A stretch of DNA of 58,326 nt from Chloroflexota bacterium (GTDB lineage: Bacteria; Chloroflexota; Anaerolineae; B4-G1): the NCBI GenBank assembly GCA_024232355.1, contig JAAEPW010001336.1:1-58326 (forward strand). Direction: 5' to 3'. The notes below the pieces were generated by a model that was given only the letters and a program-made list of their open reading frames with translations, did not search any database and had not been told where the DNA came from. This document shows positions 1 through 9,600 of the stretch, one piece after another. The position numbers and the translations under genes were made by a program. Positions within the stretch are counted from its first letter, which is position 1. Each line of letters opens with the position of its first letter.

Positions 1-63
1 CAGCACCGAGAGCGTTTCAAGGTGGTCTACAAAGGCCCGAAACAAGCCTCCGACGCTACCTGA
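1..63 (+). other. 3' end of an unidentified reading frame entering from the left edge
   Basis: Frame 1 is open from the window edge and closes with TGA at 61-63, giving about 20 residues ending in KQASDAT. It is too short to identify. It may be the end of a real gene or, given the decayed fragment that follows, of a mobile or degenerate element. Confidence 0.25.
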
Positions 64-72
64 AGCCACTTT

Positions 73-387
73 TTGCCCATTTTTGTTTCTTTTCAGCGAA
101 CCTCACTCGGTTCGCTCTGTTGCTGTTGTCCAAACTCCAATTTGGATGATACAATGACGTTTGGGGCTACGCTCACCCGCAGTAAAGGACTGACCATCAA
201 GTTGGTGCGACGAATGAAACACACCTATCCTCGTGCCATCCGTATGATACAGAAAGGTTTGGTGGACGTCCGAGCCTTGGCGACCCACACGTTTCCCCTG
301 GAGCGCATCGCAGAGGCGTTCGAGATGGTCGCCGCTTACGACGATGGTGTGTTACGGGCGATGGTTCAAGTCTCCACCGAAGGATGA
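73..387 (+). pseudogene. 3' fragment of a zinc-type (MDR) alcohol/threonine dehydrogenase
   Basis: From about position 142 the translation looks like the last 80 or so residues of a medium-chain zinc-dependent alcohol dehydrogenase. It has the blocks KGLTIKLVRRMKHTYPRAI and LVDVRALATHTFPLERIAEAF, followed by a short YDDGVLRAM tail typical of the family C-terminus. The first 25 or so codons (cysteine-rich, low quality) do not fit the family. The zinc ligands, the Rossmann glycine motif and about 260 N-terminal residues are absent. I read this as a remnant left by a deletion or insertion, not a functional gene. No ribosome binding site is visible before the ATG at 73-75. Confidence 0.6.
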
Positions 388-396
388 AAAAAGTTA

Positions 397-468
397 GGAC
401 ACGGATTTTACGGATTGCACGGATATAGTTGATTCAGAATCTGTGTTTTTCCGTGTTCATCCGTGTCC
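397..468. repeat. Imperfect palindrome made of CACGGAT-type units
   Basis: GGACACGGAT at 397-406 is the exact reverse complement of ATCCGTGTCC at 459-468. Between them are further CGGATTGCACGGAT and TTCCGTGTTC units, so the whole stretch can fold into a long imperfect hairpin. It lies between the decayed dehydrogenase fragment and the 3' end of the convergent aldo/keto reductase gene, so it could also end transcription from either side. It has no clear T-tract. Confidence 0.55.
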
Positions 469-509
469 AGAAGAAATAGCGGGATTGAGAGTGTCTTGCG
501 GCAGAGCAA

Positions 510-1559
510 TTATGCAGGAACGGATTTGAAAAGCTCCACTGCTTCCCGCATCTTGGGGATGACGTCCACCTCGAACGGACATCGCTCCACGCAGACACCA
601 CACTCGGTGCACGCCGACGCCTTGACCGAAAACTCGGAATACCAGTTCCTCAGGTCATCGGTGACGCCGTCCCGCGCGTGATCCACGATCCAGAGCAGCC
701 ATCCCACCTCTATGCCCTCAGGGCACGGCAGGCAGTGCTGGCAGTAGACGCACTGGCCCGCCAAATGGTCGTGGAGATTGGCGATGGCGCGGCCGTAATC
801 CTTTTCCTCGTCGGTCGCTTGCAAATAGCGCAGCGTGCCTTTAAACTCTTCCACGGTCTTGGGGCCGGGTACTGCCGTAGGCACTGGCAGCGAGAATACA
901 TACGACAAACACTGTGACGGTGTGATCCCCGATGGTTTTCCACCCACAGAGAGGAGTGTCCCGCCGTGATAGGCCTTCATCGCCACCAGCCCCACGCCCT
1001 GATCCACACAGGCTTTGTAGAGCGCGTGGTTCTTTTCGTCGTCGTGCCCAATCATGTTGACGGGGAACATGATCACGTCGAGCACGCCGCTCTCGACCAA
1101 TTTGATCGCCTGTGTCACGTCGTGGGCGCTCCCGCCGATGTAACCGACGTGTCCTTGTTCCTGGTAACGGCGCAGGTGTTCCAATGATTTGTCCAACCAC
1201 TCTCCCTGCCGGTCATCTTCGTCGATCATTGTCATCATGGCGACCTCGACATAGTCATTGCCCACGCTGGCAAGAATGTTGGCAAAAGTGCTCTGGCAAA
1301 AGTCGAGATCGCAGTTTGGGCCGCTAGCCCAGTGAGCAGCCAGGACGAGCTTGTCCCGGTAGGAGCGGTAGATGGGACCAAACTCGTCCCAATAATCCGT
1401 CTCGACGTAGAGCAGGTCCACGTAATTGACACCTGCTTCGGTGGCGAGGCGCAGGACGGTGTCCAGTGTCTCTGGCTTGCGTTCCAGGTGCTCTGTGCCC
1501 AATCCGATAACGCCGACATCCAGGTCGGTTCTTCCCAACTTGCGTTTTTCCATAATCAT
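510..1559 (-). CDS. Aldo/keto reductase with C-terminal ferredoxin-like 4Fe-4S motifs
   Basis: This 349-residue protein begins with the aldo/keto reductase signature KLGRTDLDVGVIGLGTEH. It continues as a TIM barrel with the usual Asp and Lys region (NYVDLLY, then YRDKLVLAAHW). The C-terminal 90 or so residues carry two cysteine clusters: CVYCQHCLPCP, and CTECGVCVERCP near the end. These are as expected for the ferredoxin-fused aldo/keto reductase family, whose physiological substrates are mostly unknown. The start can be the ATG at 1559 or the one at 1553; an AAGGAGA box lies 4 nt before the first and 10 nt before the second. The second gives the common family N-terminus MEKRKLGRT. It is a soluble cytoplasmic oxidoreductase and probably a single transcription unit, since 285 bp separate it from the next gene upstream. 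Confidence 0.88.
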   Translation of the reverse strand: MIMEKRKLGRTDLDVGVIGLGTEHLERKPETLDTVLRLATEAGVNYVDLLYVETDYWDEFGPIYRSYRDKLVLAAHWASGPNCDLDFCQSTFANILASVGNDYVEVAMMTMIDEDDRQGEWLDKSLEHLRRYQEQGHVGYIGGSAHDVTQAIKLVESGVLDVIMFPVNMIGHDDEKNHALYKACVDQGVGLVAMKAYHGGTLLSVGGKPSGITPSQCLSYVFSLPVPTAVPGPKTVEEFKGTLRYLQATDEEKDYGRAIANLHDHLAGQCVYCQHCLPCPEGIEVGWLLWIVDHARDGVTDDLRNWYSEFSVKASACTECGVCVERCPFEVDVIPKMREAVELFKSVPA

Positions 1560-1844
1560 TTATCTCCTTGGTAGAATAAAATGGCTGCGAATTTCATCGC
1601 AACAAGTTGCGCACTATGCCCTATTTCAGTCATTCACTCATCCGCTCTTGGCGGCAGGCGTTTCCAAAACCCTGGGGCGGCAGGCTCGTTGGGCAAGTGG
1701 GCCTTGTACTTGGTCATACCAACAGGATCTTTCAGTCCAAACGAGTGCCGCACCCCCCGCTTGCCCCCTGACCCACCTTTCTTTTGACCTCACTACTGTG
1801 CTTCTGTACGTTTTGGGGTGTCCGGGCCAAGACCAAAGCGGCTT

Positions 1845-2849
1845 CTATGACGCTTCAAGCGTGATGACCTGATACTCGTTCTCACACGGCCTCCCGTGAG
1901 CGACGTGAATTTCACCTGTACCTAACTCAGTGACCCAAGAATAGATGGTGCCAAAGGGCTCAGACTTTGTTTCGCCGTGATCGCAAAGACCGATCTCGTG
2001 GTCGCTGCATAGTCTCTTTGCAGCATTTAAATCAATCTCGCCTCTGCTGTCATCATACCAGGCTTTGATGCGTTTTTTGTGTCTAGCGACAAGATATTCC
2101 TTGTCAGGAACGCGTTCAAGGTGCTGCATCTGTTCCGATTCGAACATGTTGATGGCTGACAGTATGCCATCATCTGCAAAGACGACAGCTACACCTTCAG
2201 GCGCGGCCTCCACGCGAGCGATCCGCCCCTCCTTGTCTGCAATCAGGAACGATATGGCCTCGATATGTGGAATTCGCTTGAGATAGTCTACCGCATCCCG
2301 TGTGTCTGAGTATGTGTCTAGTACCCAACGTTGAACGAGGTGAAACCGCAGGCCAGGTTTTGGCTTGTTCAGATACCAAATCGCGGCGCTAGCGATGGTA
2401 AGCCCCTCTTTATTGACGCCACCATATCGTCCCACATCTGCGAATCCAAATCCGATATGCGGTATGCCGGTACTTGCATGCGTTCTGAAAAGGGTCACCC
2501 ACTCTTGATCCTCATCAAGCCAGTCATGATTGCTTGCAAAGATCGTCTTGCTATTTCGACATTGATTTCCAGAGACAGCAATTACGCTACAGCCAGACAG
2601 ATAAGAGTAGCTCACCGTCATATTGGCCAGGACCAGGCTATATTCACACTCACACGCGTCAGCGATTCCCTTGATTTCTTCGAGTAATCCTGGAGCGTGG
2701 ACCGCGATCTCACGCTCACATTCCTTGATAAACGCGAGCTTGGGTTCAGTTGGCTGTATCCACCACCAGTTGAGCTTGTTCTCAGACACGATTCGCCCGT
2801 ATTCCAGACCTTGCTCATAGTATGAACCTGCTATTTCAACGTGTAGCAT
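1845..2849 (-). CDS. C45-type acyl-CoA:6-aminopenicillanate acyltransferase-like hydrolase
   Basis: A 334-residue Ntn-hydrolase-fold protein of the peptidase C45 / penicillin acyltransferase-like group. The expected nucleophile Cys follows Gly in SYLSGCSVIAVSG, where family members cleave themselves to free an N-terminal Cys. Downstream blocks SNHDWLDEDQE and GRYGGVNKEGLTIA match the conserved core. Known members hydrolyse or transfer acyl groups on amide-containing small molecules; the substrate here cannot be told. I start at the ATG at 2849 because AGGAGG lies 5 nt upstream; the longer frame from 2885 has no such site. It lies 39 bp after the SDR gene on the same strand and is probably co-transcribed with it and with the transglutaminase-like gene. 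There is no signal peptide, so it should be cytoplasmic. Confidence 0.8.
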   Translation of the reverse strand: MLHVEIAGSYYEQGLEYGRIVSENKLNWWWIQPTEPKLAFIKECEREIAVHAPGLLEEIKGIADACECEYSLVLANMTVSYSYLSGCSVIAVSGNQCRNSKTIFASNHDWLDEDQEWVTLFRTHASTGIPHIGFGFADVGRYGGVNKEGLTIASAAIWYLNKPKPGLRFHLVQRWVLDTYSDTRDAVDYLKRIPHIEAISFLIADKEGRIARVEAAPEGVAVVFADDGILSAINMFESEQMQHLERVPDKEYLVARHKKRIKAWYDDSRGEIDLNAAKRLCSDHEIGLCDHGETKSEPFGTIYSWVTELGTGEIHVAHGRPCENEYQVITLEAS

Positions 2850-2888
2850 AAAATCCTCCTGTAGGCATGTTGGATCTCCGATCAAGTA

Positions 2889-3803
2889 TCAGTCTTCCAG
2901 ATGTACAAAACCGCCGTTCTTGAACACGCCTTCTCTACAATACCCTGGAGGCTGGCTGCCATCAACGTCGGTAAAACCATATTCACGGGCCAGGTATCCT
3001 GCGCTCAACGCGTGTCCCGTTCTCTCCATCACATTTGGATCGGTTGCCAAAGCCACCACTGCCCGCCCGATGTAAAAGGGCGTTTCAGACTTGGCAAAGT
3101 CGGGCGCTATTTTGAGCGCGTCTTGCCAGTTCTCTTCGGTGACCCCAAAACCATCAAGCATGTTCTCCGACCGCAGCCAACCAGGGGTGAGAGAGACCAC
3201 GGTGACGTTGTGCTCTTTTAGCTCTTCTGACATAAAATATGCCAAGAGGACGGCAGAGGTTTTCGAGAGGCTATAATACACCCCACAACCGTTATATTCC
3301 AGGTGATTGCCATCATTAACTTCTATAATCAGCCCTTGACGATGCTCTATCATAAGCGGTGTGGCATAGTAGCTGGTTATCATGTGCGTGTGAACCCCGT
3401 TCCGCTGCGTCGCCAATCCCTTTTCGATTGGATAATTCCAAAAGGATATAGGCTCCTTGCCAGAGAGCATCCCCTTGGTCAGGTGTTGGTCTCCCGACAT
3501 GTTGTTTACCAGGATGTCCAATCGCCCTTGTTCTCGCCTGACCCGCCCGAACAAAGATTCGACCTGATCCAACGCATTGTGATCTACTTGTGCCCATATT
3601 CCTATCCCGCCGCGAGCGGTCACCATTTCGGCGGTTTCCTCGATCGTTTCGGGCCGGTTGATGTCGGATGGGTTTTCCCTCACGCTGCGTCCGGTGCAAT
3701 AGACCGTTGCCCCGGCCTCTCCCAGCATACAGGCGATGCCACGTCCTGCTCCACGGGTGGCTCCGGCAACTAGTGCTACTTTTCCCGCAAGTTGTTTGGA
3801 CAT
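2889..3803 (-). CDS. Short-chain dehydrogenase/reductase (SDR)
   Basis: A 304-residue SDR oxidoreductase. The N-terminal Rossmann glycine motif is AGATRGAGRGIA, the NNMSG block matches the NNAG position, and the catalytic YxxxK is YSLSK. The usual catalytic Ser about 13 residues before that Tyr is replaced: the local sequence is EVNDGNHLEYNGCGVYYSLSK with Asp or Asn at that place. Relatives of the DHRS1-like group show a similar change, so this need not mean inactivity. I chose the ATG at 3803 because AAGGAGA lies 7 nt upstream. The gene is 27 bp downstream of the transglutaminase-like gene and 39 bp upstream of the C45 hydrolase gene. Substrate and exact pathway are not evident. Confidence 0.82.
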   Translation of the reverse strand: MSKQLAGKVALVAGATRGAGRGIACMLGEAGATVYCTGRSVRENPSDINRPETIEETAEMVTARGGIGIWAQVDHNALDQVESLFGRVRREQGRLDILVNNMSGDQHLTKGMLSGKEPISFWNYPIEKGLATQRNGVHTHMITSYYATPLMIEHRQGLIIEVNDGNHLEYNGCGVYYSLSKTSAVLLAYFMSEELKEHNVTVVSLTPGWLRSENMLDGFGVTEENWQDALKIAPDFAKSETPFYIGRAVVALATDPNVMERTGHALSAGYLAREYGFTDVDGSQPPGYCREGVFKNGGFVHLED

Positions 3804-3830
3804 TTCAGGATCTCCTTGTGTTTGCATTGC

Positions 3831-4658
3831 TCAAAGCTCTGGTGGCGTACCACGGATGTTCTGCAATAGATCATGCTCGACTGTCAGTCTCATCAACTCG
3901 TCGAGGTTGTCTTCGGGACACTTGAGCAGATGCGCGAGTCTGTCCACAAACGCCGTCTCCTCGGACGTTAACTCTTTTGCTTCTTTGTAAAACAGGTTTG
4001 GACCTTGCCAATAGATTATCTCGTTGTTCAAGTTTGCGAACAGGTCGTGACACATGTTGCCCACGATGTAATCCATCCCCCACCAGATGTGAAAACCATA
4101 TTTCTGAGGATCGATCTCCCCCGCTCTGGCACGCTGCCAGACGTCCCACGCTAACTCAAACTCGTCAAAATCAATCCGTTGTACGTCTGGATCGACAGAC
4201 ATCCACCGGGCTTCTTGATCATTCCATATTTCCGATATCCAATGGTCATAGTGTTTCCCACTCTCTGGTGCCAGGTATCCGCCAAAGCCAACGCGCACAC
4301 GCGCCGGGATGCCTTGGGATTTCACCATTGAGACCAGGAGCATGGCGTGGAACCGGCAGGAGAGGACCAGTCTTTCTGCTGGCTCTCTCTCCATCGTCAA
4401 ACCCTGTGGGTTCCTGGCTACCAACTCATTCAACATGTCGTTGACTGAATAAAAGTCGGCATCTTCTCTGGTCCTGCCCTCTGGCAAGACGTCGGTGTAC
4501 TGTTTTACTTCTACCGGATGGATCAGTTGTGTCTTGACGAGCTTGCACAGATCCTCAAGGGACTCGGGTAGCTCGGCGTACAAGTACGCAAACTCGCCGG
4601 GGTCCGTGTTCTTGCCGTACTGTTGATAATGATTCATCGCCTCACTTTTTGCCAGCAT
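3831..4658 (-). CDS. Transglutaminase-like (papain-fold) domain protein
   Basis: A 275-residue protein whose central part has the transglutaminase-like Cys-His-Asp triad: Cys in RLVLSCRFHAML, His in GKHYDHWISEIW and Asp in WMSVDPDVQ. The spacing and the Trp-rich His motif fit the family (also called transglut_core), whose bacterial members often act as proteases or amidases and not as cross-linkers. No signal peptide is visible. GAGGAGG lies 4-5 nt before the ATG at 4658, so the start is well supported. It is the first gene of a minus-strand run with the SDR and the C45 hydrolase, which suggests a shared small-molecule or peptide modification task; this is inference. Confidence 0.78.
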   Translation of the reverse strand: MLAKSEAMNHYQQYGKNTDPGEFAYLYAELPESLEDLCKLVKTQLIHPVEVKQYTDVLPEGRTREDADFYSVNDMLNELVARNPQGLTMEREPAERLVLSCRFHAMLLVSMVKSQGIPARVRVGFGGYLAPESGKHYDHWISEIWNDQEARWMSVDPDVQRIDFDEFELAWDVWQRARAGEIDPQKYGFHIWWGMDYIVGNMCHDLFANLNNEIIYWQGPNLFYKEAKELTSEETAFVDRLAHLLKCPEDNLDELMRLTVEHDLLQNIRGTPPEL

Positions 4659-4716
4659 GTTACCTCCTCAATGAATTACTTTTCTTTTGAGACATTGCAA
4701 GTATACACCATCTCAC

Positions 4717-4744
4717 TTGACACCTTGTGTCATATTCGTATACT
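4717..4744 (+). promoter_or_regulatory. Sigma70-type promoter for the small membrane protein gene
   Basis: TTGACA at 4717-4722 and TATACT at 4739-4744 are separated by 16 bp, close to the consensus arrangement. The nearest good start codon is the ATG at 4848, about 100 nt downstream. The element lies in the divergent intergenic region between the transglutaminase-like gene and the membrane protein gene. Confidence 0.6.
4718..4732. promoter_or_regulatory. Palindromic candidate operator overlapping the promoter
   Basis: TGACAC at 4718-4723 and GTGTCA at 4727-4732 form a perfect 6-bp inverted repeat around CTT. It overlaps the -35 box and spacer of the promoter at 4717-4744, and lies 60-75 bp upstream of the divergent transglutaminase-like gene. 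That is where a dimeric repressor would block both directions. The binding protein is unknown. Confidence 0.4.
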
Positions 4745-4847
4745 GTAAAAAGGTTTTCCGTTTTTCTTGGGACACTGATTCTGGGAACTGTCGGGTTGTA
4801 CCAGACAAACATAGTTGGGCAGCGTGTTGAGCGTTGTTAATAAGATT

Positions 4848-5543
4848 ATGCCAAGCAAAAAATATCGCCTTGACATTGATGGTCCCAAACGTTTAGATGT
4901 TTCTTGGTCAAAGGGATTTGGGGTCTATTACGGAAGCGACTTTATCATCAAACTAGATGAAGAGACAATTGCTACGTTCCCTACTGCAAAAGAGTTAAGA
5001 ACGGGACAAGTTTTTCATTTGCCTGATGACTCGTCGTTTGAAATAAAAGTCAAAGTTGACTCCGATTATCCGCAAGTTATTCGACAGGGTGTGCAAATTT
5101 GTGCAGTGTCTGAGGCAATAGATGTGCTTGAAGAAAATTCCAAGAGCCATTTTTCCTTTGGTGGTGTCATCCTATTTGTGTTTGTACTTGCTGTTGGCTA
5201 TCACTTGATCAAAGGTGGAATAGGATTGGAAGGCTTGGTGACAAAGCTGGTGATGGCGTTTATAACTGGTCTAGCATATCTGGCTGTTGGGTATCTAATC
5301 AAAAGACGATCAGCATTTGCTGCTGGACTAGGCATTGCAATCTCTATAGCAGTTTTTATATTGATTTCTGTTGAGTCAGTTACAAAAGCTCTACAGGAAA
5401 GTGATGACCTGTTTGTATTGTGTTGTGGGGACGCTTGGGTTTGGTTTGCGACTGTGTCTTGGGTGATCAACTTGATGGTATTAGAGATTCGGGCTATTAG
5501 AGCCTTGAGAGCATTGAGCAAACTTTTGCCAAAAAAGTCCTAG
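4848..5543 (+). CDS. Small integral membrane protein of unknown function
   Basis: About 232 residues. The N-terminal 110 or so form a soluble beta-rich stretch starting MPSKKYRLDIDGPKR. Then come four probable membrane segments: around FGGVILFVFVLAVGY, VMAFITGLAYLAVGY, LGIAISIAVFILISV and WFATVSWVINLMVL. The C-terminus is basic (LSKLLPKKS). The frame can be extended to a TTG at 4815, but the ATG at 4848 is the first ATG and gives the cleaner N-terminus; no strong ribosome binding site favours either. I do not recognise a named family. It is a single plus-strand gene with its own promoter, and its base composition is more A/T-rich than that of its neighbours. Confidence 0.62.
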   Translation: MPSKKYRLDIDGPKRLDVSWSKGFGVYYGSDFIIKLDEETIATFPTAKELRTGQVFHLPDDSSFEIKVKVDSDYPQVIRQGVQICAVSEAIDVLEENSKSHFSFGGVILFVFVLAVGYHLIKGGIGLEGLVTKLVMAFITGLAYLAVGYLIKRRSAFAAGLGIAISIAVFILISVESVTKALQESDDLFVLCCGDAWVWFATVSWVINLMVLEIRAIRALRALSKLLPKKS

Positions 5544-5647
5544 TTTTTGTACTTGAGAGCATTGTCCAACCTAGAACCAACCGCGCTCCACTGGAGTAAG
5601 AGAAATGTGTTTAGTCCCAACCCAAGAAACACAAAGCGAGGAACCCT

Positions 5648-6631
5648 ATGCGTGCTGATCGCTTACTTTCCATCCTATTGCTCCTCCAAGTCCGCCAACG
5701 AGTGACGGCGGGTGAGTTGGCCCAGCGGCTAGAAGTGTCTGAACGGACCATCTACCGCGATATGGACGCCCTGAGCAGCGCGGGGATTCCGGTGTTTGCC
5801 GAGCGCGGCCACGGCGGTGGCTGGGGGCTGGTAGACCGATATCGAACGGATCTGACGGGGCTCAACAAGCTCGAGATCGAGGCGCTCTTTCTCCAGCCCT
5901 CCGGCCTTCTGGCCGACCTGGGGCTAGACAAAGCCTCCACCACGGCCCTCATCAAGCTCCTGGCGGCGCTGCCCTCCACGCGCCGCCGTGACGCCGAGCA
6001 TGTGCGCCAGCGTATCCACGTGGACGGTGCTGGCTGGTTCCAGGCCAAGGAGAGCGTGCCCTTTTTGTCCACTCTGCAAGAGGCGGTCTGGCAGGAGCGC
6101 AAGCTGCAATTTTCCTACCAGCGCAGCGACGCCAAGGTCGTGGAGCGCCTGGTGGACCCCCTGGGTCTGGTGGTCAAGGGGAGCGTATGGTACCTGATCG
6201 CCGCCATCGAGGACGGGATGCGCACCTACCGCGTCTCTCGGATGCAAGAGGCACAGGTGACCGAGCAGCCATGCGTTCGCCCCAAGGGCTTTGACCTGGC
6301 GGCGCACTGGGAGGCGTCGGTCGTTCAATTCAAGGCCGATCTGCCCCGTTATCCCGCGACGCTGCGCATGACGTCAGACGTCGTTCCCCACATACACCGA
6401 TTGAGGTATACACAGGTCGAGGACGTGAGCGAGTCAGACGCGGACGGACGGGTGACCGTCTCCGTGCTGTTTGAGATGGAGGACAAGGCGTGCGAGTACG
6501 TACTCGGTTTTGGGTCGCAGATCGAGGTCATCGACCCGCCAGCGCTGCGCCAGCGGGTCATAGACATCGCGGAGAGCATTGTTGCCCTCTACACAAGACT
6601 TTCGAGGCTTTCTGAAACCTCGAAAGTCTGA
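5648..6631 (+). CDS. YafY-type transcriptional regulator (HTH_11 + WYL domain)
   Basis: A 327-residue regulator. Residues 1-60 form a DeoR-like winged helix with the recognition stretch LEVSERTIYRDMDAL. A GGWGL hairpin follows, as usual in this family. The middle and C-terminal part contain a WYL domain (VDPLGLVVKGSVWYLIAA, with the partner YRVSRMQ stretch) that binds ligands or nucleic acid ends. Family members regulate stress, DNA-damage and defence genes. GAGGA lies 5 nt before the ATG. The gene converges on the UvrA-fusion gene, with only 7 bp between stop codons. A hairpin repeat is embedded in its last codons. It might regulate the neighbouring repair-like operon, but nothing in the sequence proves this. 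Confidence 0.86.
   Translation: MRADRLLSILLLLQVRQRVTAGELAQRLEVSERTIYRDMDALSSAGIPVFAERGHGGGWGLVDRYRTDLTGLNKLEIEALFLQPSGLLADLGLDKASTTALIKLLAALPSTRRRDAEHVRQRIHVDGAGWFQAKESVPFLSTLQEAVWQERKLQFSYQRSDAKVVERLVDPLGLVVKGSVWYLIAAIEDGMRTYRVSRMQEAQVTEQPCVRPKGFDLAAHWEASVVQFKADLPRYPATLRMTSDVVPHIHRLRYTQVEDVSESDADGRVTVSVLFEMEDKACEYVLGFGSQIEVIDPPALRQRVIDIAESIVALYTRLSRLSETSKV
6596..6629. repeat. Variable-arm palindrome with TTTCTGAAA core (copy 1)
   Basis: AGACTTTCGAGG at 6596-6607 pairs perfectly with CCTCGAAAGTCT at 6618-6629, around the loop CTTTCTGAAA. It falls in the last codons of the WYL regulator, between two convergent genes, so it could act as a shared terminator or mRNA end-protecting hairpin. Related palindromes with other arms occur at 28537-28568 and 27658-27694. 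Confidence 0.6.
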
Positions 6632-6638
6632 ACGTCTG

Positions 6639-9600
6639 TTATAGTACCGACTGCAAGAACTGCCCTGTATAACTCTTTGTCACCTGCGCCACTTGCTCCG
6701 GTGTTCCCTGGGCGACGATGTGCCCGCCCGCGTCGCCGCCCTCCGGACCTATGTCGATAATCCAATCCGCCGTCTTGATCACGTCCAGATTGTGCTCGAT
6801 GATGATGACGGTGTTGCCTGCATCGGTCAGGCGATGGAGCACGTCCAGCAGTTTTTGGATGTCAGCAAAGTGCAGGCCGGTGGTCGGCTCGTCGAGGATA
6901 TAGACCGTGCGGCCCGTATCCGGGCGGCATAGTTCCTTGGCCAACTTGACGCGCTGGGCCTCGCCGCCGGAAAGTGTCAGCGCGCTTTGCCCCAACTTGA
7001 GGTAACCCAGGCCGACGTCGTGTAATGTCTGTAAGATGCGCGTGATCTTGTCGTGGTCGGCAAAGAACGTGCGCGCTTCTTCAATGTCCATATCCAGCAC
7101 GTCGGCTATGGATTTTTCTCGGTATTCGATCTCTAGCGTCTGGCGATTAAAGCGCTTGCCCTCGCAGTCGGAGCACGTTACCCAGACGTCGGGTAAAAAG
7201 TGCATCTCTATGCGCTTCCGGCCGTGCCCCTGGCAAGCCCCACATTGCCCTACCTTGGCATTAAAGCTGAATCGGTTCGCCTTGAACTTGCGGTCCTTGG
7301 CCTCGGGAGTGCTGGCAAACACCTTGCGAATCTCATCAAAGGCGCCGACGTACGTCCCCGGATTGGAGCGCGGTGTGCGCCCGATGGGGACTTGGTCGAT
7401 ATTGATCACCTTGTTCACCTGGTTCAATCCCTCAATGCTGCTGTGCGGCCCCGGCGTGCTCTCCGCGCCGTGTAGTGCGCGGGCCAGCGCAGGCGACAGA
7501 GTCTGGGCCACCAAGCTGCTCTTGCCCGAGCCACTGACGCCAGTGACGCACGTCATCAGGCCCAGAGGGAAGCGTGCGTCTACCTCCTTCAGGTTGTGCA
7601 GCCTTGCTCCGGTGAGCGTTAACCAGCTCTGTGGTTCCCGCCGTTCCTTCCCATTAGGGGATGCGACGTGCAGATTGCCGCTCAGGTACTGCCCGGTCAG
7701 TGATGCGGGGTCTGCCATCACCTCCTCTGGCGTCCCGGCAGCGATGATCTCACCGCCCAGCGTCCCCGCACCGGGCCCCAGGTCGATCAGCCAATCGGCG
7801 GCCCGCATTGTATCCGTGTCGTGCTCGACGACGACGACGGTGTTACCCTCGTCCCGCAGTTGGGTCAACGTGTTCAACAACGCCTTGTGGTCGCGCGGGT
7901 GCAGGCCGATGGACGGCTCGTCGAGCACGTAGAGCAGCCCTGTCAAGCCGCAGCCCAGTTGGGTAGCCAGCCGGATACGCTGCCCCTCGCCGCCAGAGAG
8001 CGTCGGCGCGGGCCGGTCGAGGGCCAAATAGTGCAGCCCCACGTTGAGCAGGGATGCCAGGCGGTGGTCAAGCTCTACGACGACCTCGTGGGCGATCTGG
8101 CGCTGCTCGGGCGTCAGCCTGTGGGACAAGCTGGTGATCCATTGGTGTACTCGGGCCAACGTCATCGATGCGACCTCGGGAAAGCGTGTGCCGCCAACAG
8201 TGATGAAGCGAGCATCGGCGCACAGCCGTTCGCCGCCGCAGGTGGGGCACGGCCGCTTCCTCATGAACCCCATCAGACCCTCGCGTGCTCTCTCCGAGTC
8301 TGTCCGTTGCAGGAGACGCTTGATGTTGTTCACCGCCCCCTGGGCCGGGCGCTCAAAGCTGATGGAACGGCCTCGCTTTTTCATATCATAGGTCCAACTG
8401 ATGATTTCGTCACCAGTGCCGTAGAGGGCCGCGTCCCGGAACGCCTGAGGAAGCTCGCGCCATGGTAGTTCGAGGTCCACATGCATTACGTCCGCCAAGG
8501 CGAACAGTTCGCTCCGCATCCAATTCCCCGAGGGCTTTACCTTGCGCAGTTCACCGTACCAGGGCGATGCCCCGTCGAGCAAGGAGAGGTCTGGATCGGT
8601 GACGATCAACTCGGGATCGACGCTGAGCTTGACCCCCAGCCCGTTGCAATCGGAACACATCCCGTCGGGATTGTTAAAGCTGAACAGCGCTGGCGATAGC
8701 TCGAAAAAGAAAATGTTGCAATGGGGGCAGACTGTGTGCTGGCTGAGCAGCACCTCTTCCTCACCCTCTAACACGACGGTGAGATAGCCGCCGCCAGCCT
8801 GAAGGCCGGTCTCGGCGGCGTCAAAGATGCGATTGTGAAATTCGGTTTGCCCATTTTCGGGAACGATCAAATTCTCGACGATCCATTCGATGGTGTGCGG
8901 CTCTGTTTCTGCCAGCGAGACACTGGTGGTACTTGGATCGAGTATTTCGCCATCGATACGAACTTTGTGGTTGTTGCGCCGTGCTTGCTCCAGGACGTCT
9001 TTGTGGGTTCCCTCACGGGCACGCACGATGGGCGCTAATAGTTGGAAGCGTGTGCCTGGTACTAGAGCAGACAGTTGATCGGCAATGCGCCGCGCCGTCT
9101 GCGGCTTGATACCACGTCCGCATTGGGGGCAGTGGCGGGTACCGACGCGGGCAAAGAGCACGCGCAGATAATCTTGAACCTCGGTGACCGTGCCCACCGT
9201 CGAGCGTGGATTGCGGCTGACGCTGCCCTGTTCGATGGCGATGGTGGGCACCAACCCCAGAATGTGATCGACCTGCGGTTTTTCCATCTGCCCCACTAGC
9301 CGGCGAGCCAAGGTCGAGAGGCTGCCCACGTAGCGCCGCCGCCCTTCAGCGTAGAGGGTGTCAAAAGCCAGGGATGATTTGCCGCTGCCGCTGACGCCGG
9401 TGATGACGGTAAACTTGTCTTGGGGGATCGTCACGTCGACGTTCTTTAGATTGTGCTGCCGCGCGCCGCGAATGAGGATGGCATCGGCATATTCTTCCTT
9501 CAGCCCTCCATGTTCGTGAGATGGACGTTCCGAGGGGGTGGGGAGGACTGGTTGTGCGGCTTGAAAAGCGGCCAACCGGTCACTGTCGGCGGGGCGTAGG

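Noticed and set aside
396..470. CACGGAT palindrome as a CRISPR repeat or tRNA
   Set aside because: Only one palindromic copy, no regular spacers, and no tRNA arms or CCA region.
1560..1844. Open plus-strand frames upstream of the aldo/keto reductase as a gene
   Set aside because: They run into the divergent gene start, lack ribosome binding sites and match no family.
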